Shown here: positions 16,587 to 24,656 of the stretch, piece by piece | How the letters are laid out: the number at the start of each line of letters is the position of its first letter | Numbering within the stretch: the first letter of the stretch is position 1 | Origin: Arcicella sp. | GTDB taxonomy: Bacteria; Bacteroidota; Bacteroidia; Cytophagales; Spirosomataceae | Length of the DNA: 49,636 bases | Direction of reading: 5' to 3' | NCBI GenBank assembly: GCA_025354645.1 | Contig: JANXML010000110.1 | Span: 1 to 49,636, forward strand | The notes under the pieces: model-generated | What the model saw: the letters and a program-made list of their open reading frames with translations, nothing else | The model's database searches: none | Told to the model about the DNA's origin: nothing | Position numbers and translations under genes: made by a program

Positions 16587-17222
16587 TTAAACCAATTTCC
16601 ACTCCAAAGCCTTCACAACGGCTTCCGAAGCAGAATTAACGTGGAGTTTTTCGTAAATATTTTTTACGTGCGTATGCACTGTATTGAAACTAATATCGCA
16701 AGCATCGGCAATCATTTTGTAGCTCATGCCCTTGGTCATGCAACCCAAAATTTCTTTTTCTCGATTCGTGAGGGCAACAAAAGTCTGGTGTGCCGTGGCA
16801 TTTTGACTTTGAAACATTGCCAAAACTCTTGCCGCAATATTGGGCGAAAGCGAAGAACCCGAAGCAAAAACATCTTTTATGGCTTGCACATATACCTCTG
16901 GGTCGGGGCTTTTAACGATATAACCATTCGCCCCAGCACATATCGCTTGAAAGATTCTTTCATCGTCTTCATAGATGGTCTGAATCAGTATTTTGGTATC
17001 TGGATACAGTTTTTTTATGTCGAGTGTTGCCTCCAATCCACTCACGTGAGGCATTTGAATATCCATCAAAACCACGTCAGGTTTGTGCTTTTTGATAGCC
17101 CAGAGGGCATTTCGGGCATCACCAAAAGCTCCTGCCATCATAAAATCCTCGCTACTTCCCAAATACATGGCAAGGCTATCTCGCAGGTTTTTATTATCTT
17201 CAAATATCACGACCCGAATCAT
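16587..17222 (-). CDS. NarL/FixJ-type response regulator
   Basis: 211 residues from MIRVVIFEDN. Receiver domain with acidic pocket FEDN and phospho-acceptor Asp54 (VVLMDIQMP), Thr and Lys switch residues (QTIYEDDE, IVKSPDP), and a C-terminal LuxR-type helix-turn-helix (LTNREKEILGCMTKGMSYKMIADACDISFNTVHTHVKNIYEKLHV). The track's start at 17387 reads back into the sensor-kinase gene; the ATG at 17222 fits the family start. The upstream 86 bp hold a -7 element and a 22-bp motif that recurs before the lipoprotein operon, suggesting autoregulation. First gene of the operon with the S8 peptidase. Confidence 0.92.
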   Translation of the reverse strand: MIRVVIFEDNKNLRDSLAMYLGSSEDFMMAGAFGDARNALWAIKKHKPDVVLMDIQMPHVSGLEATLDIKKLYPDTKILIQTIYEDDERIFQAICAGANGYIVKSPDPEVYVQAIKDVFASGSSLSPNIAARVLAMFQSQNATAHQTFVALTNREKEILGCMTKGMSYKMIADACDISFNTVHTHVKNIYEKLHVNSASEAVVKALEWKLV

Positions 17223-17261
17223 AAGATTTCTAATTAAGAATGTAAACATCACTTTTTTACA

Positions 17262-17308
17262 CAAATTTATCGGGAGATTTATCCTTAAAAAATACCCAAT
17301 ATTGGTGA
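17262..17308 (-). promoter_or_regulatory. Promoter of response-regulator/peptidase operon with shared 22-bp motif
   Basis: Minus strand TCACCAATATTGGGTATTTTTT (plus 17308-17287), then 17 nt, then TAAATTTG (17269-17262), a perfect TAnnTTTG -7 element. The motif has the palindromic core CCAATATTGG. It begins directly after the stop codon of the sensor kinase and is the twin of the site at 13616-13637. Confidence 0.65.
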
Positions 17309-18406
17309 CTAAACATCTATGGTTATACTCAACAAGATGCTCGACCCTTTCCCAATTTCTGAATCTATTTTTATTTTCATGTCGCATTCTTCGGCACGTT
17401 GTTCAAAATTTTGCAAACCATTTCCTTCAAAGTTTTCATTGGTGTCAAATCCGATTCCATTGTCTTCAATTTGCAAAAAAACTTGGTTTCCTTCGCTCCA
17501 AATTTTCACATTTGTTTTGCTTGCTTGGGCGTGTTTCACGATGTTGTTGATACTCTCCTTAAAAATCAGATAGGCATTTTTGCGTTGCTCCATTGACAAT
17601 AGATTTTTATTACTAATTATCTGATTATCAAAGGTTAACGAAATATTTTTTGCTCCCAAAATTTGTGTAGCAAAGCCTTTCATTTTCAGCATAAACTTCT
17701 GAAAATCATCGTTTTTTGCTTGAATTGCCCAAATAGTATCTTGCATCAACTGAACAGATTCCTTTGAGTTTGAGGTGATTCTATCTAAAATTGGATTTAA
17801 TTCTTTGGGGGATTTTTTACGTAATAATTCAACAAAAATGGCAATTGAGTTTAAGTTTGAACCCACTTCATCGTGCAAATCTGCCGCAATTCGATTTCTA
17901 ATTTCTTCTACTTTTATTTTTTGTCTGAGGTTATAAATGGATAAGAAATATGCTCCAATACCTATCAAAGTCAAAACATAAAAAACCATTGAAGGCATAA
18001 ACCACCATTCTTGCCAAAAAACTTGGCTTACATTAATTGGTAAGCTAAAAAATACTTTATTGCTTGTTCCTTTCGTACTGATTTCTAAGGAATATTTACC
18101 ACCATCTAAGGTTGGGATTTGTACAATCGGCTCTGTGCCAAGTTCATGCCATTGAGCAAATTTATCGGCTTGGGGAATTCGATATTGATAGGTATATGAT
18201 TGATTGTCAGAGTTTTGTAGTTGAATAGTGACAATTTCATTATATTTTAGATTCAAACTGTTTGTCTCCAAAATCCTTTGAATGGAGTCTTTTTTAAAAT
18301 CGCCTTTCTGCAAATGCCATACATCAGCCAATCGAAGATTTTGGGCTGATAAGTCGTAGCAAAAAATGAAAAATATGATAAAAAAATTAGCAGTTTTAAA
18401 AACCAT
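17309..18406 (-). CDS. Sensor histidine kinase, HisKA_3 type (NarX-like)
   Basis: 365 residues. Signal sequence/first helix (FIIFFIFCYDLSAQ), a periplasmic beta-rich domain like the Y_Y_Y domain (residues ~50-125; YTYQYRIPQADKFAQWHELG...GGKYSLEI), one transmembrane helix (~136-157), then the dimerisation helix with phospho-acceptor His178 (RIAADLHDEVGSNLNSIA) and an HATPase domain (N-box SINNIVKHAQAS, G-box IEDNGIGFD, GNGLQNF). The truncated two-component-propeller layout lacks the beta-propellers of hybrid sensors. It is cognate to the response regulator 86 bp downstream; the signal sensed is unknown. Confidence 0.92.
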   Translation of the reverse strand: MVFKTANFFIIFFIFCYDLSAQNLRLADVWHLQKGDFKKDSIQRILETNSLNLKYNEIVTIQLQNSDNQSYTYQYRIPQADKFAQWHELGTEPIVQIPTLDGGKYSLEISTKGTSNKVFFSLPINVSQVFWQEWWFMPSMVFYVLTLIGIGAYFLSIYNLRQKIKVEEIRNRIAADLHDEVGSNLNSIAIFVELLRKKSPKELNPILDRITSNSKESVQLMQDTIWAIQAKNDDFQKFMLKMKGFATQILGAKNISLTFDNQIISNKNLLSMEQRKNAYLIFKESINNIVKHAQASKTNVKIWSEGNQVFLQIEDNGIGFDTNENFEGNGLQNFEQRAEECDMKIKIDSEIGKGSSILLSITIDV

Positions 18407-19200
18407 TGTGTCATTAGTGATTGCAGTATATTTATTTTACACAATTATAAGAACTATTGTAAGTATTTAGCTATCCAAGAATAATTTATTATTTAGTCGT
18501 AGAAATTTATTTAGAAGGAAACAAAAACGATAAAATTTTAGCTATAAATTAAGATATTGTTTTGAAGAATTGCCTGCTTTTTGATTCCACCTACTTTTAA
18601 ATCTTCTCCACAATACCTTCCACGAAAATGAAATATTTTAGTAACTGATGTTAAGTACACTGATTTAGTAGTGTAATGTTTAGTTTTATTATTTAGTGTT
18701 TTTCTTAGAGACTTTCATCGTATTTACTATTAAGATTGCTTTTATTGCAAAATGATTTTTCTTGGTATTGACCTTAATTTCCTCTAATTTGTCGAAGGCA
18801 ATCATAGATAAATAGAGTTGATTACTTTGGTTTCTGGTTGTTTGAGCAAGTGATTTTGAATATCATGTATTTTTTTGACCGATTTGTAAAATTCCTCACC
18901 TTTCCATCTTCTTTGATAGTAGTCTTTGATAGAACTTGCATCAGCCCGCAGCGGCTCTTAGAATTGTATGTTTCTGACCAGTATTTACAATATGGCGGTA
19001 AAGTAATTGCTACCACCTAAAGAGGTGCGATCTATGTTTTGAATGAAGCGTTGGCGAATGAAACGGATGAAATTAAATTGACTGAATGATTACATTACAC
19101 TTTTTGACGCATTTCTGTACAAAAGTAAAACCTTCAAATAGTAGAAAAGATTAATTTTTATGTTTTATCTAAAATATTTAAAAATAGAATTTATATTTTG
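18407..19200. other. 790-bp intergenic region, mostly AT-rich, with one gene fragment
   Basis: No intact gene. Between the kinase start and about 18830 I see no feature beyond AT-rich sequence. The second half contains the fragment listed at 18838-19089. The last 60 bp before the sigma-factor gene are very AT-rich and presumably hold its promoter, but no clear TAnnTTTG box could be placed. Confidence 0.5.
18838..19089 (+). pseudogene. Short gene remnant with in-frame stop, unidentified
   Basis: In one frame the sequence reads CISPQRLLELYVSDQYLQYGGKVIATT, a TAA, then RGAIYVLNEALANETDEIKLTE and a TGA. The amino-acid composition on both sides of the TAA (19018-19020) looks like real protein, which suggests a single lost codon in a formerly longer gene; the upstream part is not readable. 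I do not recognise the family. It could also be a chance reading frame. Confidence 0.3.
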
Positions 19201-19785
19201 ATGGCACACATGAACGATACTCAACTTTGGAAAAACTTTCAAGAGGGGGATGAATCTGCCTATACCGAGATTTATCGCACTCATGTGAAAGCTATGTATC
19301 GTTATGGTATGAGCCTTGTTCCTGCATCTGAAGCTTTTGTTTTTGATTGTATTCATGATGTTTTTACGGAAATTTGGGTGAAGAGAACTCGGCTTACTGT
19401 GCCTGATAATGTGCGATATTACTTACTTAAATGTTTGAAAGTGAGAGTTTTACATTTACTACAACGTAAAGAAAGAACTAATCAACCACTCGACCAAATA
19501 GATTTTGATGAACTTTGGGCTGAACCTTCCTATGAAGATATTTTTACTTTCGGAGAAGAAAAACAAAATCGAGAAGATTTAGTAAAAAAACTCATGAGTC
19601 AATTGCCCCCACGCCAGCAAGAAGTTCTCAGACTTCGATTTGTTGAAGAATTAGACTACAAAGAAATTGCCCAAATCCTTTCCGTAAACCCGCAATCTGC
19701 CCAAAATTTAGTTTTTCGAGCCATTGAAAAACTTCGTACATGGCTAATTCCTTGTATTTTACTATTTTTTAAAGAAATAATTTAA
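19201..19785 (+). CDS. ECF RNA polymerase sigma factor (sigma-70 family)
   Basis: About 194 residues. Region 2 (EIYRTHVKAMYRYGMSLV...FDCIHDVFTEIW) and region 4 (LMSQLPPRQQEVLRLRFVEELDYKEIAQILSVNPQSAQNLVFRAIEKLR) are clear. I take the ATG at 19201 (an ATG at 19210 is equally possible) rather than the TTG of the track. It is followed by a FecR-type anti-sigma factor and an STN-bearing SusC, the standard trans-envelope signalling set of Bacteroidota polysaccharide loci, so it should switch on PUL 1 when the receptor is loaded. Confidence 0.92.
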   Translation: MAHMNDTQLWKNFQEGDESAYTEIYRTHVKAMYRYGMSLVPASEAFVFDCIHDVFTEIWVKRTRLTVPDNVRYYLLKCLKVRVLHLLQRKERTNQPLDQIDFDELWAEPSYEDIFTFGEEKQNREDLVKKLMSQLPPRQQEVLRLRFVEELDYKEIAQILSVNPQSAQNLVFRAIEKLRTWLIPCILLFFKEII

Positions 19786-19841
19786 AATAAGTGAGTATAT
19801 AAATAAGGTAACGGTCATCTACGGACAAAAACCTTATTTCC

Positions 19842-20942
19842 GTGCAGAAAAATTTCCAACAATATTCTATAATCGACTTCGTAGGAGATGATGATTTCTT
19901 GAAACATCACCTCCATCCTACGTCAGAATCTTCTCAATTTTGGGAAGATTGGCAGTTGCAAAATCCATCTAAAAAATCAGTGTTTCTGGAAGCTCAAAGG
20001 CTTTTTGAAGCGGTTCGTTTGGGTTTGAGCGAGTACGCACGAACTTACCTTTCACCCGAAGCTGAAGCCAACTTATTAGCTCGAATTCGATTGACCAATG
20101 AATCAAATAATTTATTTGAGAAGCCAATTGTGTCTATTTGGAGGAATAAATGGACAGTTAGTGTGGCAGCGGCATCGGTGCTTTTATTGTTAGGCGTGTT
20201 TTTCTGGAAGTTACAAACTGACCCTGTATCGCCATATTACCAGCAAATCGCTTTATTGAACAAATCGGTAATTGAAAAAAATAACGTTGATTTCAAACCC
20301 CAACTAATTCATCTTTTAGATGGTACAGCCGTGCTACTTTCTGCCAAAAGTAGGCTAAGTTATTCTGAAAATTTTGGGTCAGAAAATAGAATAGTTTACT
20401 TAGATGGTGAAGCCACTTTTGATGTTGCAAAAGACCCATCCAAACCATTTTATGTGTATGCTAATGAATTGATTACCAAAGTTTTAGGCACAAAATTTAA
20501 GATTACGGCTTATGAAAAAGGGAAGGATGTGGTTGTAACCGTTCAGCATGGTCAGGTGAGTGTTTATCGGAATGAAAAATCTGAAAAAAATTCGCTCAAA
20601 GGAGTTTTATTACTCCCCAATCAGCAAGTTGTTTTTGCTCGACAATCAGAACAATTTAATAAAACAATCATTCGTGAACCTCAAATTGTGGCTTTGAATA
20701 ATAAGGAAATTATCAATTTTGATTTTGATGAAACACCCGTTTATGAAGTATTTGAAAGACTTAAAAAGGCGTATAATATTGACATAATTTATAACAGCGA
20801 GATTTTAAAAGATTGTCAATTAACGGCTTCACTTACGGATGAATCGCTTTTTCAGAAGTTAGATATCATCACAAAATCTATCGGAGCGAGTTATGAAACG
20901 GTTGAAGGTCAGATAGTTATAACTTCAAAAGGATGTAAATAA
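19842..20942 (+). CDS. FecR-family anti-sigma factor
   Basis: 366 residues beginning at a GTG. The N-terminal cytoplasmic part binds sigma, one membrane helix lies at ~108-125 (WTVSVAAASVLLLLGVFFW), then the periplasmic FecR domain (LLDGTAVLLSAKSRLSYSENFGSENRIVYLDGEATFDVAKDPSKPFYVYANELITKVLGTKFKI) and a C-terminal DUF4974-like/STN-contacting region (FDFDETPVYEVFERLKKAYNIDI). It holds the sigma factor 56 bp upstream inactive until the STN domain of the neighbouring SusC signals. A 12-bp hairpin follows the gene. Confidence 0.92.
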   Translation: MQKNFQQYSIIDFVGDDDFLKHHLHPTSESSQFWEDWQLQNPSKKSVFLEAQRLFEAVRLGLSEYARTYLSPEAEANLLARIRLTNESNNLFEKPIVSIWRNKWTVSVAAASVLLLLGVFFWKLQTDPVSPYYQQIALLNKSVIEKNNVDFKPQLIHLLDGTAVLLSAKSRLSYSENFGSENRIVYLDGEATFDVAKDPSKPFYVYANELITKVLGTKFKITAYEKGKDVVVTVQHGQVSVYRNEKSEKNSLKGVLLLPNQQVVFARQSEQFNKTIIREPQIVALNNKEIINFDFDETPVYEVFERLKKAYNIDIIYNSEILKDCQLTASLTDESLFQKLDIITKSIGASYETVEGQIVITSKGCK

Positions 20943-20966
20943 ATCTTGCTAATTAATCCATAAGAA

Positions 20967-20997
20967 AAGCCAACGGTTTTCGAAGAACCATTGGCTT
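20967..20997 (+). terminator. Hairpin between FecR and SusC genes
   Basis: AAGCCAACGGTT (20967-20978) and AACCATTGGCTT (20986-20997) pair with one G-T/C-A exception around a 7-nt loop. No T run follows. It may terminate or attenuate the sigma/anti-sigma transcript before the PUL genes. Confidence 0.6.
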
Positions 20998-21083
20998 GAA
21001 ATTTCCAAAATGCCGTCAAGCAATCCCCGTAAGGGTTAAGGAAACATTGTGTCCAAATTTTTAAAATTTAAACAATCAAAAGT

Positions 21084-24000
21084 ATGAAAAAATTTAACCA
21101 TTTAATTATCCAATGTATGAAAATTTCGTTGGTTCAACTTTTCATTGCCTGCTTGTTCATGAGTGTTTCGTGGGCAAATGATGCAAATGCACAGGAAATA
21201 CTAAATCGACGACTTAGTATTCAGGTATCTGATATGAAGATAAAAAATGTGCTTGCGACAATTGAAAAATCTACAAATGTAAAGTTTTCATATAGTCCAC
21301 AAGTAATTCAATCGAGTCGGAAAGTAACGATTAATATGGACGATATTACGTTGGGAGCAATTTTGAGCAAGATTTTAACCCCGCTGCAAATCGGTTATAA
21401 TGTTGTGGGAAATCAAATTATTTTGAACACCATAAGTAAACAAGATGAACCAACGCCATCATCCATTAAAAATAATAGTGTAATAATCCCAAAAGTAGAA
21501 AACATTGAATTGAATATTAAAGGCAAAATTACGAGTACGGAAAGCGGAGAAGTTATTGCTGGCGTTAATATCAACATCAAAGGCACACAAAGAGGTACTT
21601 CGTCCAATTCAAAGGGAGAATATTCAATTACTGTTCCAGATAAAAATACGGTTTTGGTTTTCAGTTTTGTAGGGTATTCTTCCAGAGAAATTGCTGTGGG
21701 TGACAGGAGTATCATTAACGTTACGTTGGCAGAAGAAAATAAAGCATTGAGTGAAGTAGTGGTGGTGGGTTATGGAACGCAAAATAAACGAGAGCTTTCA
21801 ACCTCAATTGTGTCTTTGGATGCCAAAAGTATTGCAGAACAAACCGTGACAAATGCCACACAAGCAATGGCTGGACAATTGGCTGGCGTGTCGGTGCAAT
21901 CCGTCACGGGTAGCCCTGGAACTGCTCCAATCATCCGTATCAGAGGTGTTGGGTCGTTGAGTGCGGGTAATGACCCACTGATTGTTGTAGATGGTTTCCC
22001 GTTGAGTAGTACCGAAAATTTTGACCAAATTAGTCCAAATGATATTGAAAAAATTGAGGTTTTGAAAGATGCCGCTGCCGCTGCAATCTATGGTTCGAGG
22101 GGAGGAAATGGGGTAATTATGGTTACAACAAAAAGAGGAAAAGTTGGACAAACCAGATTTAATTTTTCGGTAACGACTGGCATTGATGAATTAGCTCGAA
22201 AAATTCCTGTTTTGAATTCAGCCCAATACGTTGAATACGCAAAGGAGGCATTTGCTTTAAATAAAGCGGCAATTGTTCCCTCATATTTTGACGACCCAAG
22301 TAAATGGGCTAATACCGATTGGCAAGATGTTATTTTCAGAACAGCTCAAAACAGGAGTTATCAAATGTCGGTTTCTGGGGGAACAGAAAAATTGAAATAT
22401 GCTATATCGGGTGGGTATGTAAAGCAAGAAGGGATTCTGAAAGGAACTGATTATGAACGATTTAATTTTCGGGTAAACATGGATTTGCAACTTTCTTTTA
22501 AATTAAAAATGGGAATAAACGTTGCTCCAAATTATAATTATAGAAATGACCGCCCCGTGAATGGTGAAAATTCCACAGGCAATTATTATGTGGGTGTTCC
22601 AGGGCAGAGTGTGGGTTCATTAGGCTCTGTTTATACGGCTTTGGTGCAAGTTCCCATCATGCCTGTATTTTTAGAAAATGGCGACTATGACATTCCCAGA
22701 AACGATCCTTATTTGAAAAATACTTCCGTAAATCAGAATTTTTTCAATCCTTTGGCATATTTAGAATTACAGAATGACAACACACAATCGGTTAGATTGC
22801 AGGGAAATACGTTTTTACAATACGAAATTATAAAAGGCTTATCTTTCAAAATAAACGTAGGAGCGGAAACGACCAATAATCGAAGAAATACCTTTGTTCC
22901 TTCCACTTTGGCTTATAATAATTCAACAAATGCTTCTTTTTCAACGCCTAATTTGAGGGGAATTACGTCTTCGCAAGGTTCAAATCAAAACTATAATTGG
23001 CTTTGGGAAAACACCTTAAATTATGACAAAAAAGTAGGCGAAAAACATCATTTTGCTTTATTGGCTGGTTATTCAGCTCAAAAAAATACGTCCGAAAACA
23101 GCGGAGTTGCCAGTAGGGCGGGTTCATTTGCCACCGATGCTATTCCCTATGTAAGTTTATCAAGTGATATTTTTGGAACGGCTTTTAAAAGTGCTAATAC
23201 CCTTATTTCTACATTTTTTAGGTTGAATTATAATTATGGACAGAAATATTTACTTTCTGCCGCCATCCGAAGAGACGGTTCTTCAAGATTTGGGGCAGAT
23301 AATCGTTACGCTACTTTTCCGTCTGCCTCCGTTGCTTGGCGATTAAGTGAAGAAGGTTTTATGAAAGACGTTTCAGCTTTTAGTGAACTCAAAATTAGAG
23401 GAAGTTATGGCGTAACTGGAAATAATAATATTGGCGATTTCTCTTCGGTGGCAGTCTTGGGAGGCGACCATTACACCTTCGGGGCAGGCACAGGAACGGC
23501 TGAATATGGCTATGCACCCACAGGTTTCACGAACTCGGGTTTGACTTGGGAAACCAATACACAAAAGGATTTAGGATTGGAAGTTGGGTTGTTGAAAAAT
23601 AGAATTTACCTGTCTGTGGATGTGTATGAGCGTATTACGGAAGGCTTACTCGCTCGAACACCTATTTCTTCATTGGCTGGGCTTGCCAGTTCTTATCTCA
23701 GAAATATCGGAAATATTCGTAATCGAGGTTTAGAAATCGACTTGGTTACTCGCAACTTAACGGGTGATTTTAAGTGGACAACCAATGCCAATTTCTCAAC
23801 TAATAAAAATGTTTTGACTGATTATTATAAAGAAGGAGCAGATTATTATGATGCGGTTTTTGGGTGGAATACGGTTTATCAAATTCAAAAAGGAGGCTCA
23901 TTAGGGGATATTTGGGGTTATGTAGCCGATGGAATTTTCATGAATCAAGGAGAGGTGGATAAAGGTCCGAGGTGGCAAGGAAACGCTTCTTCGCCAGGTG

Positions 24001-24578
24001 ATGTGCGTTACAAAGATTTGAACGGCGATGGTAAAATCACAGCCGATGACCGTGCTGTTTTTGCGAATGCTTTACCCAAATTTACCTACGGAATTACCAA
24101 TACTTTTTCCTATAAAGGCTTCGATTTGCGAGTATTATTACAAGGCGTTCAAGGTTCAAATATTGTCTATGGCGTTGGGCGAAATACAGATGCAGGTTTA
24201 GGAGGCGGAAACAATGCTACAACCGCAGTTTTGGGTCGTTGGAAATCTGAATCTCAACCTGGGGACGGTGTTACACCGAGGGTATTGAACGCTGGAAATA
24301 GTGCAGATTTTTCAAGTCGTTTTGTGTATGATGGTTCGTTTATCAGAATAAGAAATGTGTCTTTGGGATATAATCTTCCGAAAGTATTAATCAGTAAATT
24401 AAAACTCCAAAATGCTCGAATTTACGTCACAGGGCAGAATTTATATACTTTTACTAATTATTTTGGGTATAATCCAGAGGTGAATATTGAGTTGGGAAGT
24501 TCATTAAGATACGGTGTTGATCAAGGAAGTTATCCTTTGCCAAGAAGCTATTCTTTGGGCTTAAATATTGGTTTTTAA
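21084..24578 (+). CDS. SusC-type TonB-dependent receptor with STN signalling domain
   Basis: 1164 residues. Signal peptide (to ~ANAQ, residue 37), STN domain (~45-115; RLSIQVSDMKIKNVLATIEKSTNVKFSY), CarboxypepD_reg-like domain (~147-215; IKGKITSTESGEVIAGVNINIKGT), TonB box region (LSEVVVVGYGTQ), plug with the SusC marker GTAPIIRIRGVGS and DAAAAAIYGSRGGNGVI, then the 22-strand barrel ending in aromatic F (GLNIGF). It forms the outer-membrane glycan importer with the SusD protein 78 bp downstream. The STN domain tells the FecR anti-sigma upstream that substrate is bound. Confidence 0.96.
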   Translation: MKKFNHLIIQCMKISLVQLFIACLFMSVSWANDANAQEILNRRLSIQVSDMKIKNVLATIEKSTNVKFSYSPQVIQSSRKVTINMDDITLGAILSKILTPLQIGYNVVGNQIILNTISKQDEPTPSSIKNNSVIIPKVENIELNIKGKITSTESGEVIAGVNINIKGTQRGTSSNSKGEYSITVPDKNTVLVFSFVGYSSREIAVGDRSIINVTLAEENKALSEVVVVGYGTQNKRELSTSIVSLDAKSIAEQTVTNATQAMAGQLAGVSVQSVTGSPGTAPIIRIRGVGSLSAGNDPLIVVDGFPLSSTENFDQISPNDIEKIEVLKDAAAAAIYGSRGGNGVIMVTTKRGKVGQTRFNFSVTTGIDELARKIPVLNSAQYVEYAKEAFALNKAAIVPSYFDDPSKWANTDWQDVIFRTAQNRSYQMSVSGGTEKLKYAISGGYVKQEGILKGTDYERFNFRVNMDLQLSFKLKMGINVAPNYNYRNDRPVNGENSTGNYYVGVPGQSVGSLGSVYTALVQVPIMPVFLENGDYDIPRNDPYLKNTSVNQNFFNPLAYLELQNDNTQSVRLQGNTFLQYEIIKGLSFKINVGAETTNNRRNTFVPSTLAYNNSTNASFSTPNLRGITSSQGSNQNYNWLWENTLNYDKKVGEKHHFALLAGYSAQKNTSENSGVASRAGSFATDAIPYVSLSSDIFGTAFKSANTLISTFFRLNYNYGQKYLLSAAIRRDGSSRFGADNRYATFPSASVAWRLSEEGFMKDVSAFSELKIRGSYGVTGNNNIGDFSSVAVLGGDHYTFGAGTGTAEYGYAPTGFTNSGLTWETNTQKDLGLEVGLLKNRIYLSVDVYERITEGLLARTPISSLAGLASSYLRNIGNIRNRGLEIDLVTRNLTGDFKWTTNANFSTNKNVLTDYYKEGADYYDAVFGWNTVYQIQKGGSLGDIWGYVADGIFMNQGEVDKGPRWQGNASSPGDVRYKDLNGDGKITADDRAVFANALPKFTYGITNTFSYKGFDLRVLLQGVQGSNIVYGVGRNTDAGLGGGNNATTAVLGRWKSESQPGDGVTPRVLNAGNSADFSSRFVYDGSFIRIRNVSLGYNLPKVLISKLKLQNARIYVTGQNLYTFTNYFGYNPEVNIELGSSLRYGVDQGSYPLPRSYSLGLNIGF

Positions 24579-24656
24579 TCTTAAAATTTAATGTCAATAA
24601 GGCTCTAAAACAAAGAATAAATTAGTGCCTCGATGGCAGAATAAAATACTAAAAAA

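Noticed and set aside
16641-17237. 198-aa plus-strand ORF opposite the response regulator
   Set aside because: Antisense shadow of a well-conserved regulator gene; its composition is not protein-like.
18669-19100. AGTGTAATGT and ACATTACACT as possible terminal inverted repeats of an IS around the remnant
   Set aside because: A 10-bp match in about 800 bp of AT-rich DNA is expected by chance; the flanks do not match and no target duplication is seen.
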